From: Terrabacter aerolatus
GTDB taxonomy: Bacteria > Actinomycetota > Actinomycetes > Actinomycetales > Dermatophilaceae
Direction: 5' to 3'
Assembly (NCBI RefSeq): GCF_007991735.1
Contig: NZ_BJYX01000001.1
Span: 124,001 to 188,000, forward strand
Length of the DNA: 64,000 bases
Part shown: piece by piece, positions 1 to 8,749 of the stretch
Layout: each line of letters starts with the position of its first letter
Numbering within the stretch: the stretch's first letter is position 1
Position numbers and translations under genes: made by a program
Notes under the pieces: generated by a model
Seen by the model: the letters and a program-made list of their open reading frames with translations, nothing else
Told to the model about the DNA's origin: nothing
The model's database searches: none

Positions 1-97
1 TGGCCCGGATGGCCTGCTCGGCGGTCACGGTCCCGCGCCATCTCCCCCACCCCGGCTGACCGGGCCGTCCGGTCATGCCCGACCGACAGGAAAGACC

Positions 98-592
98 GTG
101 AAACCACTGACAGAGAACGAGATTCGCGCTTCGTTCGTCAACACCTCCCGACGTGAGGCCAAGCAGGCGAACCTCCCGGACCTCGACCGCATCGGCGACC
201 GCTGGGAGACGCTCGACTTCCTCGGCTGGGTCGACCGCAGCAACGCCCAGCGTGCGTATGCCGTGGTGCCCGTCGACGACGAGCCCGTCGGCCTGCTGCT
301 GCGCACCTCGGAGCGCACGCGCAAGGCCAGCACGATGTGCGCGTGGTGCGAGGACGTCTTCGCCACGACCGAGGTGTCGCTCTTCGTCGCCAAGCGCGCC
401 GGCGCCGCAGGCCGCGAGGGCAACAGCCTCGGCACGCTCGTGCACGCCGATTTCAGCTGCTCGGCCCACGTCCGGCGCCTGCCCAACGGCATGGAGGGCG
501 GGCTCGACCCGCTCGCTCTCGTCGAGCGCCGGGTCGAGGAGCTGCGCGCCCGGTCATCCGCGTTCGCCCGGCGCGTGCGCGACGGGTCCTGA
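98..592 (+). CDS. FBP-domain (FusB-like treble-clef) protein
   Basis: A 164-residue protein that resembles the FBP C-terminal treble-clef zinc-finger family (PF16571), named after proteins that bind elongation factor G on the ribosome. Visible zinc ligands are C81 and C84 (CAWC) and C121 and H124 (CSAH). The start is GTG, supported by an AGGAAAG ribosome site 4 bases upstream. Family members related to FusB can relieve fusidic-acid stalling, but many actinobacterial FBP proteins are uncharacterised, so a role in translation is inferred. It stands alone on the plus strand, convergent with the flagellar sigma gene. The 97 bases before it show no recognisable gene. Confidence 0.8.
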   Translation: MKPLTENEIRASFVNTSRREAKQANLPDLDRIGDRWETLDFLGWVDRSNAQRAYAVVPVDDEPVGLLLRTSERTRKASTMCAWCEDVFATTEVSLFVAKRAGAAGREGNSLGTLVHADFSCSAHVRRLPNGMEGGLDPLALVERRVEELRARSSAFARRVRDGS

Positions 593-694
593 CCCGTTCG
601 CCGGCAGGTCCGGGCCGAGCCGCCCCACCTGACGGTGCGTCGGTGACGCGTCAGTCGGCGCCGGCCCGGCCCGTGACGCTGTTGCGGGTCGGGC

Positions 695-1549
695 TCAGCC
701 CGCGGCCTCGAGAGACGGGGACCCGTGGGTGCGGCGGACTCCCCCACCGGCCAGTGCCCGCTGCTGCCGGAAGCCCTGGACGGCCTCGCCGACGCTCTCG
801 AGGTAGGCCGCGCGACGCGGCGTGACGGGCAGGGCGTGGCCGGCCTCGGCCGGCACGCACCGCAGCGGGTCGGGCTCGTCGGCGAAGTGGGTCTCGAGTC
901 CGGCCCGCATGAGCCGCAAGGCCTCCCCGCGCTGCTGCGACACGGCCGACGACGTGAGGCCGAGCTCGGCCGCCACGTCCTTGACCGCGCGACCCTCGAG
1001 GTAGATCTCCGTGACGATGAAGCGGAGCCGGTCGGGCAGGGCCGCGACGGCTGCCCCGAGGTGCTGGACCCGCTCCCGCTCGAGAGCTGCGTCCTCCGGG
1101 GCGACGGTCTCGGCGGCGAGCGCCTCGGCGGCTGCATCGAGCGGCCCGACCACCCGCGCGGCGTCGGCGAGACCGTCCCGCACCTGCTCGGACGTCACAC
1201 CGAGCGCCGACGCCATCTCCTCGTGCGACGGGGCGCGACCGAGCCGGGCGGCCAGCGTCTCGGACATGGCCTGCATCGACTTGATCCGCTGGCGGGTCCC
1301 GCGCCCGGCCCAGTCGAGCGAGCGCAGCTCGTCGAGCAGGGCCCCGCTGACGCGGCGGCGGGCATACGCCCCGAAGGGCACCCCGGCCGAGGGGTCGAAG
1401 GCGTCGGCGGCGAGAACGAGGCCGACGGCACCCACCGAGGCGAGGTCCTCGCGCGAGAGATGGGTGGCTCGCGCGCACAGCTCGGAGACCAGGTAGCCGA
1501 CGAGCGGGAGGTTGTCGACGACGAGACGGTTGCGTTCCGCTGCTTGCAC
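695..1549 (-). CDS. FliA/WhiG-type flagellar RNA polymerase sigma factor
   Basis: A 284-residue sigma-70 family protein of the FliA/WhiG (sigma-28) type that should direct core RNA polymerase to flagellar promoters. Region 2 begins near the N-terminus (NRLVVDNLPLVGYLV, then LASVGAVGLVLAADAFDPS and GVPFGAYARRRVSGALLDEL). Region 3 carries SLDWAGRGTRQ, and region 4 contains the helix-turn-helix VAAELGLTSSAVSQQ. I chose the GTG at 1549 because AAGGGG lies 4 bases upstream and region 2 starts at once; the open frame continues further upstream without family similarity. It is the last gene of the flagellar locus, separated from csrA by 178 bases, so it may have its own promoter. The five sigma-28-like promoters in this window are its natural targets. 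No anti-sigma factor FlgM is visible. Confidence 0.88.
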   Translation of the reverse strand: MQAAERNRLVVDNLPLVGYLVSELCARATHLSREDLASVGAVGLVLAADAFDPSAGVPFGAYARRRVSGALLDELRSLDWAGRGTRQRIKSMQAMSETLAARLGRAPSHEEMASALGVTSEQVRDGLADAARVVGPLDAAAEALAAETVAPEDAALERERVQHLGAAVAALPDRLRFIVTEIYLEGRAVKDVAAELGLTSSAVSQQRGEALRLMRAGLETHFADEPDPLRCVPAEAGHALPVTPRRAAYLESVGEAVQGFRQQRALAGGGVRRTHGSPSLEAAG

Positions 1550-1597
1550 TGGACCCCTTGGACGAGCGCACCGACCATGCGCGAGATGGGTCGCGCA

Positions 1598-1673
1598 GCA
1601 GACGTCTGCGGACCCGTTCAGACATGTCCATTTTGGGTGGATAAAGAATGGTTTGTACGCGAAATCGCGAAAT
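1598..1673 (-). promoter_or_regulatory. AT-rich leader region of the sigma factor gene
   Basis: The csrA-sigma intergenic region is much richer in A/T than its surroundings. It holds a perfect 12-bp palindrome GCAGACGTCTGC (1598-1609) and a perfect tandem octamer CGCGAAAT (1658-1665 and 1666-1673). On the minus strand TACAAA and TTTATC could serve as -10 elements. I see no GCCGATA element, so the sigma gene does not appear to use the same promoter class as the structural genes. The exact promoter is unresolved. Confidence 0.35.
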
Positions 1674-1727
1674 TGCCCCGGCACCGGTGTGACGGGGTTG
1701 CTTCCACGGCTGGGACGTGGGTCGACG

Positions 1728-2018
1728 CTAGGGCGCTGGCCTGCCGCCCTCGGGTCCGGCCGAGGGCTCACCGACGGCCGGCGGCGGCGCCGGGGTCGGC
1801 GGAACGAGCCCCCGCAGCACCTCGTCGGCGTTGGCGCGGGTGGCCTCGCGGTTCGCGTCGGCCACGGCGACCGCGATCTCCTCGCGCTTGATCTCGAGGT
1901 GGCGCGGTGCGTCGATGCCGATGCGGATGCCGTCGCCGCCGCGGCTCTCGAGGAAGGTGATGACGATGTCGTCACCGATCATGATCTTCTCGCCCGGCTT
2001 GCGGGTCAGCACGAGCAT
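1728..2018 (-). CDS. csrA: Carbon storage regulator CsrA
   Basis: CsrA is a small dimeric RNA-binding protein that blocks translation by binding GGA motifs in leaders. The first 60 residues match the family closely: MLVLTRKPGEKIMIGDDI, then IRIGIDAPRHLEIKREE with the RNA-contacting arginine of beta-5. The protein is 96 residues, longer than the usual 60-75, because of a proline-rich tail from about residue 68. The ATG follows GGAAGGGG by 5 bases. In flagellated Gram-positives CsrA represses flagellin translation and is antagonised by FliW; fliW is present at 29484 and the fliC leader has GGA sites, so the same circuit is likely here. Confidence 0.96.
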   Translation of the reverse strand: MLVLTRKPGEKIMIGDDIVITFLESRGGDGIRIGIDAPRHLEIKREEIAVAVADANREATRANADEVLRGLVPPTPAPPPAVGEPSAGPEGGRPAP

Positions 2019-2063
2019 GGGGGCCCCTTCCGTGGGTTGCGGGTCGTCGGTGGTCGACGAGGC

Positions 2064-3005
2064 TCAGAGCACCGTCCGTGGCGCGGGCATCCCGTCCAGC
2101 CAGCCTAGGGGAAGGCCGAGCCCGTTCACCGTGTGCGCCGTCCGCGAGTCGCCGGCTCCGACGACCGCGAGCGCGTCGACGTGCAGGACCTCCCGCACCG
2201 TCGCCACCCAGTCGAAGGTCTCGTCCGCCTTGTGCCGGGCGTCGACGACGAGCCACACCTGGTCGGGGCCGAGCACGCCCACCTCGTCGAGGTGGGGCAG
2301 TCCCGTCGTCGGGGAACCGAGGCCGTATGCCGTCACGACCGTCGCGTGGGCCTCCACCGCCAGGGCTCGGGCCTCGGCGGCGTCCCACCGGCTCGCGAGC
2401 CGCGGGCCACCGGGTCGCGCGGCCGCTCCCCCTCCGTGGCGGGCGATGCTGCGACCGCTGCGCTCGAGCGCGGCGGCCATCGAGTCGGTGACCGGCCACG
2501 CCGAGTCGCCGAGGCCGAGGACGAGCACGAGGTCTCCCGGTGCGTCGAGCAGCGCCGGGACCGCGGCACCGGACGCGTGGGCCGTGCGTGCGGGGTCGTC
2601 GTGGTCCCCACGGTCGACACCGAGCCGGGACAGCAGCTCGGACAGGCTGTCCGACTCGGTGGAGACCGTGGCGACGGCGCCGATGGGGGCGGACGGGATC
2701 GCACCCGGCTCGGCCGAGGTGGCGTTGACGTCGTCCTCGGCACGGTCGGCACTGTCCAGCAGCGCGAGCAGCCCCGTCCGGTCACCGAGCACGTGCACGC
2801 CCGGTCGGCGCGTCGTGACGGGCACGTACGTGTCGGGCACCTCCACCATGACCTCGAGGTGGCGACGACCGAGGAAGCCCGCGACACCGGGGTCGAGGAC
2901 CCGCTCGGCGCGCACGATGCGTGCACCGGCCCCGTAGAGGGCGGTCGCCTCCCGGGCCAGCTCGTCGAGGCTGCGCCCCTCAAGCAGGTACTGCTGCACC
3001 GACAC
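2064..3005 (-). CDS. FlhF-like protein with degenerate GTPase motifs
   Basis: A 313-residue protein in the position where flhF follows flhA in many flagellar operons. Its first 40 residues (YLLEGRSLDELAREA, ARIVRAERV) resemble the FlhF N-terminus, and its end (GLGLPLGWLDGMPAP) resembles the FlhF segment after the guanine-binding loop. Where FlhF has a GxxGxGKTT P-loop this protein has LVLGLGDSAWPVTDS, with no lysine-threonine, and I find no DTAG or TKxD motif. It is therefore probably a catalytically dead relative that may have kept a placement or scaffolding role. The GTG at 3005 overlaps the flhA stop by 26 bases, implying coupling. A separate hypothetical family is the alternative. Confidence 0.6.
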   Translation of the reverse strand: MSVQQYLLEGRSLDELAREATALYGAGARIVRAERVLDPGVAGFLGRRHLEVMVEVPDTYVPVTTRRPGVHVLGDRTGLLALLDSADRAEDDVNATSAEPGAIPSAPIGAVATVSTESDSLSELLSRLGVDRGDHDDPARTAHASGAAVPALLDAPGDLVLVLGLGDSAWPVTDSMAAALERSGRSIARHGGGAAARPGGPRLASRWDAAEARALAVEAHATVVTAYGLGSPTTGLPHLDEVGVLGPDQVWLVVDARHKADETFDWVATVREVLHVDALAVVGAGDSRTAHTVNGLGLPLGWLDGMPAPRTVL

Positions 3006-5025
3006 GCACCACCCCGACGGTCTCGATGGTGACCTCGGCCGACGTCACCTCGGAGTACGACAGGACCGGGACCCCGCGCGGCGGCGCCGGCACGAGCTTG
3101 CGCAGGGCCGGCCGGAGCACCGGGGCGCACACGAGGACCGCCGACCGGCCCGAGGCCTCGGCCGCCGCGACGGCCGAGCTGAGCGAGGTCATGACGGCGT
3201 CCAGACGCGTCGGGTCCACGACGAGCTGGGTGCCGCCCTCGGCGGGGCGCAGGTCCTGGACGAGCCCCTGCTCCAGGGTCGGCTCGATCGTGATGACGGC
3301 GAGGTGGCCGTGGTCGGCGAACCTCGCCACGAGCGCCGGCCCCAGCCCGGCGCGCGCCGCCTCGACGAGCGACTCGGCGTCCGCCCCGGCCTTGGCCCGC
3401 AACGTCAGCGCCTCGTAGATCCGGGTCAGGTCGTTGATGGGGACCTGCTCGGCGAGCAGGCCCTGGAGCACCCGGTGCACCTCGGCGAGCGAGAGCAGCG
3501 ACGGCGTCAGCTCGTCGACCGTCGCGGGGCTGACGGCGCGGACCCCCTCGGTCAGCACCCGCACGTCCTCGCGGGACAGGAGCCGGGACGCGTTGGCGCT
3601 CACCACCGACGACAGGTGCGTGACGAGCACGCTCACCCGGTCGATGAGGGTCGCGCCCGTCAGCTCGGCGCTGTGGCGCAGCTCCGCCGGGATCCACTTG
3701 CCCGCGAGCCCGAAGACGGGCTCGATGACGGCAGCACCCGGCAGCGCGTCGAGCGACTCCCCGAGCGCGAGGAGGCGCCCGGGCGGCGCCATGCCGCGGC
3801 CGGCCTCCACGCCCGCGACGCGGACGGCATACGTCGACGGTGGGAGGTCGACGCTGTCCCGGGTGCGGACCGGCGGGATGACGATGCCGAGGTCCATGGC
3901 CACGGTGTGGCGCAGCGCCTTGACGCGGCCGAGGAGGTCGTCCGGCGACCCCCCGACGAGGTCGACGAGGTCTGCGGCGAGCAGGATCTCGAGCGGCTGG
4001 ACGCGCATCTTCTCGATGATCGCCTCGTTCGGGTCGACGGGAGCGCCCTCGGCGTCGACGCCCTCGCCACCGGCGGACGCGCCCGCCGCGGCCGCCGGCC
4101 GGACCCGTCGGGAGGCGAGCACGAGGAGGCCACCGACCCCGAGGAAGGGCAGCGCCGGCATACCGGGCAGCAGAGCCATGACGATGGACGCGCACCCGGC
4201 CACGAGCAGGGCCGTCCTCGACTGGGAGAGCTGGACCGACGCGGTGCGACCGAGGTCGGCCTCGGCGTTGGAGCGGGTGACGATCATGCCCGTCGAGACC
4301 GCCATGAGCAGCGCCGGGATCTGCGTCACGAGACCGTCACCCACGGTGAGGAGCGTGTACGTGTTGACGGCGTCGGTCAGCGACAGGCCGCGCTGCACCA
4401 TCCCGACCGCGATGCCGCCGACGACGTTGACGAGGATGATGACGATGCCAGCGATCGCGTCGCCCTTGACGAACTTCGACGCGCCGTCCATGGCGCCGTA
4501 GAAGTCCGCCTCGGCCGCCACGTCGGCACGGCGCTCGCGCGCGACGACGTCGGTGATGAGCCCGGCGTTGAGGTCGGCGTCGATGGCCATCTGCTTGCCC
4601 GGCATGGCGTCGAGCGTGAACCGCGCTCCCACCTCGGCGACCCGCTCGGCGCCCTTGGTGACGACGACGAACTGGATGACGACGAGGATCACGAAGACGA
4701 CGGCGCCGATGATGAGCGAGCCACCGACCGTCACCGTGCCGAAGGCCTCGATGACGTGGCCGGCGAAGCCCTGGCCGAGGACCAGGCGCGTCGAGGCGAC
4801 GTTGAGGCCGAGTCGGAAGAGCGTCGCGACGAGCAGCAACGACGGGAAGACCGAGAAGTCGAGCGGTCTCGTCACGAACATCGCCGTCAGCAGGATGACG
4901 AGGGCCAGCGCGATGTTGCAGACGATGAGCACGTCGAGCAGCGCCGCCGGCACCGGGACGACGAGCAGCAGGACGATGCCGACGATGCCGTGCGGCACGG
5001 CCAGACGGGCGAGGTCACGGTTCAC
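2980..5025 (-). CDS. flhA: Flagellar export gate protein FlhA
   Basis: FlhA forms the nonameric ring of the flagellar type III export gate: an integral membrane half (about residues 8-320, eight hydrophobic segments) and a cytosolic half that docks export chaperones. The family signature LLVATLFRLGLNVASTRLVL and the FHIPEP loop region (GARFTLDAMPGKQMAIDADL) are both present. The GTG at 5025 follows AGGAGG with good spacing and gives 681 residues, normal for the family; a longer open frame upstream is only a shadow over flhB. It overlaps flhB by 4 bases (GTGA) and the FlhF-like gene by 26. Confidence 0.97.
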   Translation of the reverse strand: MNRDLARLAVPHGIVGIVLLLVVPVPAALLDVLIVCNIALALVILLTAMFVTRPLDFSVFPSLLLVATLFRLGLNVASTRLVLGQGFAGHVIEAFGTVTVGGSLIIGAVVFVILVVIQFVVVTKGAERVAEVGARFTLDAMPGKQMAIDADLNAGLITDVVARERRADVAAEADFYGAMDGASKFVKGDAIAGIVIILVNVVGGIAVGMVQRGLSLTDAVNTYTLLTVGDGLVTQIPALLMAVSTGMIVTRSNAEADLGRTASVQLSQSRTALLVAGCASIVMALLPGMPALPFLGVGGLLVLASRRVRPAAAAGASAGGEGVDAEGAPVDPNEAIIEKMRVQPLEILLAADLVDLVGGSPDDLLGRVKALRHTVAMDLGIVIPPVRTRDSVDLPPSTYAVRVAGVEAGRGMAPPGRLLALGESLDALPGAAVIEPVFGLAGKWIPAELRHSAELTGATLIDRVSVLVTHLSSVVSANASRLLSREDVRVLTEGVRAVSPATVDELTPSLLSLAEVHRVLQGLLAEQVPINDLTRIYEALTLRAKAGADAESLVEAARAGLGPALVARFADHGHLAVITIEPTLEQGLVQDLRPAEGGTQLVVDPTRLDAVMTSLSSAVAAAEASGRSAVLVCAPVLRPALRKLVPAPPRGVPVLSYSEVTSAEVTIETVGVVRVGAAVPA

Positions 5026-6182
5026 GAGGACCCTCCTGGGTGGGACGTGGATGACGACGTGGGTGATGACACGGGTGACGGGGACGAGGAGGCGGCGCCC
5101 CGGGCCGGCCGCTGGGGGACGGTGTGCACACCGGCCGCAGACCCCCGGGCCCGCAGCGCCATGACGAAGGCGAGCACGCCCGCCACGGGCGTGTAGAGGT
5201 CGACCGGGATCTCCTGGCCGATCTCGCAGCCCGCGTGCAGCGCCCGGGCCAGCGGCACGTCGCGGACCATCGGGACCCCCTTGTCCTCGGCCTCGGCGCG
5301 GATGCGGGTGGCGATGGTGCCGGCGCCCTTGGCCACGACCCGCGGGGCGGCCTTGCCGGGCTCGTACGTCAGCGCGACTGCGACGTGGGTCGGGTTGACG
5401 AGGACGACGTCCGCACCGGCTACGGCCGAGATCATCCGGTTGCGCGACATCGACAGCTGGCGCGAGCGGCGGTGCTGGCGCAGCAGCGGGTCGCCCTCGC
5501 TCGTCTTGTGCTCGTCCTTGACCTCGCGCTTGGTCATGCGGGTGCGACCACGGTTGCGGCGCATGACGACCGCGACGTCGGCCACGGCGAGGACGACGCC
5601 CGCGGCGACGGCGAAGCGCAGCAGCGAGGCGGCGCCGTCTCCGGTCTCGGCGATGAGACCCGACACCGGCAGCCCACCCGCCGACAGGAGCACCGGCACG
5701 AGGTCCTGGACGACCATCCACAGCACGACCCCGACCACCGCCGTCTTGACCAGCGCCTTGACGCCGCCCCAGAGCGCCTGCTTGCCGAACACCCGCCCGA
5801 CGCCCTTGACGAGGTCGAAGTGCTCGAAGGACGGGGCGAAGCGCTTCACGTGCAGGCCGCCCTGCAGCACCGACCCACCGACGACACCGACGAAGACGGC
5901 CGACACGAGCGGCAGCAGCGTCCACCCGATCGACCCCAGCCCCTCCCCGAGGGCGGCGACGGCACGGCCCGGGTCCGGGTCCGCGGTCACCGACCGCAGC
6001 GTCATGAGCTGGCTCGCGCTCGCGTCGGCCCCCCGCGAGATCGTCACCGGGATCATGACCGCCCCCAGACCGACCGCGAGCCACGCGGTGAGGTCCTGCG
6101 ACTTCGACAGCTGGCCCTTGGAGCGGACCTCCTTCATCCGCTTGTCGGTGGCCTGCTCGGTGCGCTCGCCGGCATCTGACAT
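5022..6182 (-). CDS. flhB: Flagellar export switch protein FlhB
   Basis: FlhB is the substrate-specificity switch of the export gate. Of its 386 residues the first 220 hold four hydrophobic segments and the cytosolic part carries the self-cleavage motif NPTH at residues 263-266, between N263 and P264. The N-terminus (ERTEQATDKRMKEVRSKGQ) is typical. The C-terminal ~40 residues are Ser/Pro-rich and probably disordered. The start ATG overlaps the fliR stop (ATGA) and the stop overlaps the flhA GTG. FlhB works with FliK, encoded at 14288, to change export from hook to filament substrates. Confidence 0.96.
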   Translation of the reverse strand: MSDAGERTEQATDKRMKEVRSKGQLSKSQDLTAWLAVGLGAVMIPVTISRGADASASQLMTLRSVTADPDPGRAVAALGEGLGSIGWTLLPLVSAVFVGVVGGSVLQGGLHVKRFAPSFEHFDLVKGVGRVFGKQALWGGVKALVKTAVVGVVLWMVVQDLVPVLLSAGGLPVSGLIAETGDGAASLLRFAVAAGVVLAVADVAVVMRRNRGRTRMTKREVKDEHKTSEGDPLLRQHRRSRQLSMSRNRMISAVAGADVVLVNPTHVAVALTYEPGKAAPRVVAKGAGTIATRIRAEAEDKGVPMVRDVPLARALHAGCEIGQEIPVDLYTPVAGVLAFVMALRARGSAAGVHTVPQRPARGAASSSPSPVSSPTSSSTSHPGGSS

Positions 6183-6940
6183 CAGGCCACCCCCAGCAGC
6201 AGCCGGGCCGCGTCGTGGGCCAGGGCCGACACGACGCGGGGCAGGGCGAGGAACATGAAGCCGGACAGACCGAGGGTGATGAGGATCTTGAGCGGGAAAC
6301 CGAGCTGGAAGGCGTTGAGGGCCGGGGCGACCCGCGTCAGCAGCCCGAGGCCGACGTCCGCGAGGAAGAGGACCGCCATGAGCGGCCCGGCGATCTGGAC
6401 CGCTGCGACGAACATGCCGCTGACGCCGGAGACCATCACCTCCACCGGGCGCGACAGGTCGATCCCGCCGCCGAGCGGGAGCGGTCCCACCGTCCCGGTG
6501 AGGCCGCTGATGACGAGCTGGTAGCCGTCCGTGCTGAAGAGCAGGGCGAGGGCCGCCATCTGGGTCAGGCGCGTGAACTGCGCCCCGTTGACCATGCTCT
6601 GCGGGTCGTAGGCCTGGGCGAGCTGGAAGCCCCCGGAGAGGTCGATGAGCGAGCCCGCCGACTGCACCGCCGCGAAGACGAGGTAGACGAGGAAGCCGAG
6701 CGCCAGACCGGTCAGCAGCTCGAGGACGAGACCCGTCACGAAGGCGGCGTCGCCGTGGCCCGTCCACGACGCGCCCGCCCGGCTCGAGACCGCGACGCCG
6801 AGACCGACCCCGAGCATCGCCTTGATGCGGGCCGGGAACGCGTTGTGCGAGAAGGGCGGTGCGACGAAGAGGAATGCCGTCATCCGCACGATCGCGAGCA
6901 GCGTGGCCTCGGCCCAGGCCTGGTCGATGGGGATCGTCAT
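6182..6940 (-). CDS. fliR: Flagellar export gate protein FliR
   Basis: A 252-residue integral membrane protein with about six hydrophobic segments and the conserved FliR segment RIKAMLGVGLGVAVSS after the first two. FliR assembles with FliP and FliQ into the helical core of the export channel. The order fliP-fliQ-fliR-flhB-flhA is kept, with only 5 bases between fliQ and fliR and a 1-base ATGA overlap with flhB, so the gate components should be made in a coupled way. No feature looks degraded. Confidence 0.94.
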   Translation of the reverse strand: MTIPIDQAWAEATLLAIVRMTAFLFVAPPFSHNAFPARIKAMLGVGLGVAVSSRAGASWTGHGDAAFVTGLVLELLTGLALGFLVYLVFAAVQSAGSLIDLSGGFQLAQAYDPQSMVNGAQFTRLTQMAALALLFSTDGYQLVISGLTGTVGPLPLGGGIDLSRPVEVMVSGVSGMFVAAVQIAGPLMAVLFLADVGLGLLTRVAPALNAFQLGFPLKILITLGLSGFMFLALPRVVSALAHDAARLLLGVA

Positions 6941-6945
6941 CGGGG

Positions 6946-7221
6946 TCAGGCCACGCCGAGCAGGCTCGGGATCCGGGCGAAGAGGTCCTGCGTGAACGAC
7001 ACCATCTCGGCGATCATCCAGTGGCCCGAGACGGCCAGCGCGATGGCGACCGCGACGGCCTTGGGCACGAACGAGAGGGTCACCTCCTGCAGCTGGGTGA
7101 TGGACTGCACGAGCGAGACGGCGAGGCCGACGACGAGAGCCGTGATGAGGACGGGCGCCGACAGCTTCGCGGCGGCTGCCAGGGCCTGGACGCAGATGTC
7201 GAGCACGGCGGAGGCGTTCAC
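6946..7221 (-). CDS. fliQ: Flagellar export gate protein FliQ
   Basis: A 91-residue two-helix membrane protein, the usual size of FliQ, four copies of which surround the FliP-FliR core. The conserved stretch LVVGLAVSLVQSITQLQEVT is characteristic, and the second hydrophobic segment begins VPKAVAVAIALAVSG. The start is GTG at 7221, overlapping the fliP stop as GTGA. It sits directly between fliP and fliR. Confidence 0.95.
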   Translation of the reverse strand: MNASAVLDICVQALAAAAKLSAPVLITALVVGLAVSLVQSITQLQEVTLSFVPKAVAVAIALAVSGHWMIAEMVSFTQDLFARIPSLLGVA

Positions 7222-8192
7222 GTCACCCCGCCGTAGCTCTGGACGAGCGCCGTGATGATGAGGCCCCAGCCGTCGACGAGGATGAAGAGCAGCACCTTGA
7301 ACGGCAGCGACACCATGACCGGCGGCAGCATCATCATGCCCATCGACATCAGCGCCGACGACACGACGATGTCGATGACGAGGAACGGGATGAAGATGAC
7401 GAAGCCGATGATGAAGGCCGCCCGCAGCTCGGAGATCATGAAGGCCGGCACGAGCGTCTGCAGGGGCGTCGACGCCGGCGTCGCCGGGTTGGCGATGCCG
7501 GCGGCCCGCGTCATCAGGGCGATGTCCTCCTGGCGCGTGTGCGCGAGCATGAAGGTCGACAGCGGCTTGGCGCCCGCGGTGACAGCCGCGCCGAAGTCGA
7601 GGTGCCCGGCGAGGTAGGGCTGCACCGCGTGCACGTTCACCTGGGTCAGCACCGGCCACATGATGAAGAGCGTCAGGAAGAGGGTCAGGCCGGCGAGCAC
7701 CTGGTTCGGCGGGACGGACCCGAGCCCCAGGGCGTTCCGCGTCATGGCGAGGACGACGAAGATCTTCGTGAACGACGTCATCATGAGCAGCAGGGCCGGC
7801 GCCACGGACAGCAGCCCGATGCCGATGAGCGTCACGACCGCCGACGACGGCGCCTTGTCGGGGGTGTTGATCTGCAGGTCGATCCCGGAGCTCGACGCGC
7901 CCGGCTTCTTCACGCCGGTCGAGGGGTTCGGGCTCGGCGTCGGCTCGGCCGGCAGCATCGGGCGAACCGAGCCCACCGAGCCCACCGAGCCCACCGAGCC
8001 CACCGAGCCCACCGACACGGCTGCCCGCATCGAGCCGGCCGGTTCTGCTGCGTGGCCCGGCGACGCCACGACCGTGAGCAGGACGCAGGCCACGACCCAG
8101 GCCAGGGCGGCGAGGCACAGCACTCGACGCATACGGAAGGGGGCGTGCCCCACGACGGTGCCCTCGGGGGACGCGATGAGCGGGGAGGTCAC
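7218..8192 (-). CDS. fliP: Flagellar export gate protein FliP with minisatellite-encoded N-terminal region
   Basis: FliP is the pentameric export channel subunit. From about residue 90 the family core is clear: TSFTKIFVVLAMTRNALG, then the loop with FMLAHTRQEDIALM and PAFMISELRAAFIIGF. Ahead of it lie a hydrophobic signal-like helix (MRRVLCLAALAW onward) and a region of repeated Ser-Val-Gly encoded by 9-bp tandem repeats. I chose GTG 8192 because it overlaps the fliO stop as GTGA like its neighbours; an internal ATG at 8132 directly before the signal helix is the alternative. FliP proteins often carry a cleaved signal sequence. Confidence 0.93.
   Translation of the reverse strand: MTSPLIASPEGTVVGHAPFRMRRVLCLAALAWVVACVLLTVVASPGHAAEPAGSMRAAVSVGSVGSVGSVGSVGSVRPMLPAEPTPSPNPSTGVKKPGASSSGIDLQINTPDKAPSSAVVTLIGIGLLSVAPALLLMMTSFTKIFVVLAMTRNALGLGSVPPNQVLAGLTLFLTLFIMWPVLTQVNVHAVQPYLAGHLDFGAAVTAGAKPLSTFMLAHTRQEDIALMTRAAGIANPATPASTPLQTLVPAFMISELRAAFIIGFVIFIPFLVIDIVVSSALMSMGMMMLPPVMVSLPFKVLLFILVDGWGLIITALVQSYGGVT
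7966..8010. repeat. 9-bp tandem repeat within fliP (5 copies)
   Basis: Five consecutive exact copies of ACCGAGCCC, followed by a partial sixth. On the coding strand they read as Ser-Val-Gly units near the FliP N-terminus. The unit length is a multiple of three, so copy-number change would lengthen the protein without a frameshift. Confidence 0.95.
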
Positions 8193-8749
8193 GACCGTCG
8201 ACCGGACCTCAGGGCCTGGGCCGCGAGGCGCCACGTGGCGGGCTCGAGGACGGACCCGGCCGGCTGGGCCGTCGCCTGCTGCGCGGTCTCCCGGCGCAGC
8301 TCCGCCTCGAACGACGCCTGACGGGCGGCCGCCCGGGTCGCGGGAGCACCCTCCTCCCCCGCACCGCTGGGCGCGAGGGTGGGCTCCGTGTCGTCCGCGA
8401 CGGCGTCGTGGGTCGGGTCCGGCTCGGGGACAGCCAGCCCAACGAGGTCAGCGGCACTCGTCCGCGCGGGCGTCACCGACGGGGCGGCCGGCACCTCGGG
8501 CGTCGGGGCCTCGGACGTGTGCAGCACGCTGATGCCGTGCTCGGTCACCCCGAGCAGGAAGCGCCGGCCGTCGGTGTCGACGACCACGACGGACGCCTTG
8601 GGCCCGACGTTCTGCCGGGCGACGACACTCAGCACCCGCGCCCGCAGGCCGGGGTTGCCGGCCCGCAGCCGGCGCTGGAGCAGCCACATGAGGCCGAACA
8701 CCGCGCCGAGCGAGACGATGACCCGCAGGCCCAGGACGAGCGAGTCCAT
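8189..8749 (-). CDS. fliO: Flagellar biosynthetic protein FliO
   Basis: A 186-residue protein with one N-terminal membrane helix (residues ~5-25) followed by a basic patch and a FliO-type beta-rich domain (LSVVARQNVGPKASVVVVDTDG, then LGVTEHGISVLH). The second half is acidic and Ala/Pro-rich and probably disordered. FliO helps assemble the FliP ring and then leaves. It lies in the usual position between fliN and fliP, directly adjoining the fliN stop and overlapping fliP by 4 bases. Confidence 0.88.
   Translation of the reverse strand: MDSLVLGLRVIVSLGAVFGLMWLLQRRLRAGNPGLRARVLSVVARQNVGPKASVVVVDTDGRRFLLGVTEHGISVLHTSEAPTPEVPAAPSVTPARTSAADLVGLAVPEPDPTHDAVADDTEPTLAPSGAGEEGAPATRAAARQASFEAELRRETAQQATAQPAGSVLEPATWRLAAQALRSGRRS

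Noticed and set aside
1-97. A partial gene at the left edge
   Set aside because: No frame gives a recognisable product, and the first supported feature is the GTG at 98 with its ribosome site.
1550-1975. A 426-residue version of the flagellar sigma factor
   Set aside because: The extra 140 residues cross csrA in another frame, show no sigma similarity, and the GTG at 1549 has a good ribosome site.
5026-6084. An N-terminally extended FlhA of 1034 residues
   Set aside because: The extension is the antisense-like frame of flhB, and FlhA is normally about 680 residues; GTG 5025 has AGGAGG.
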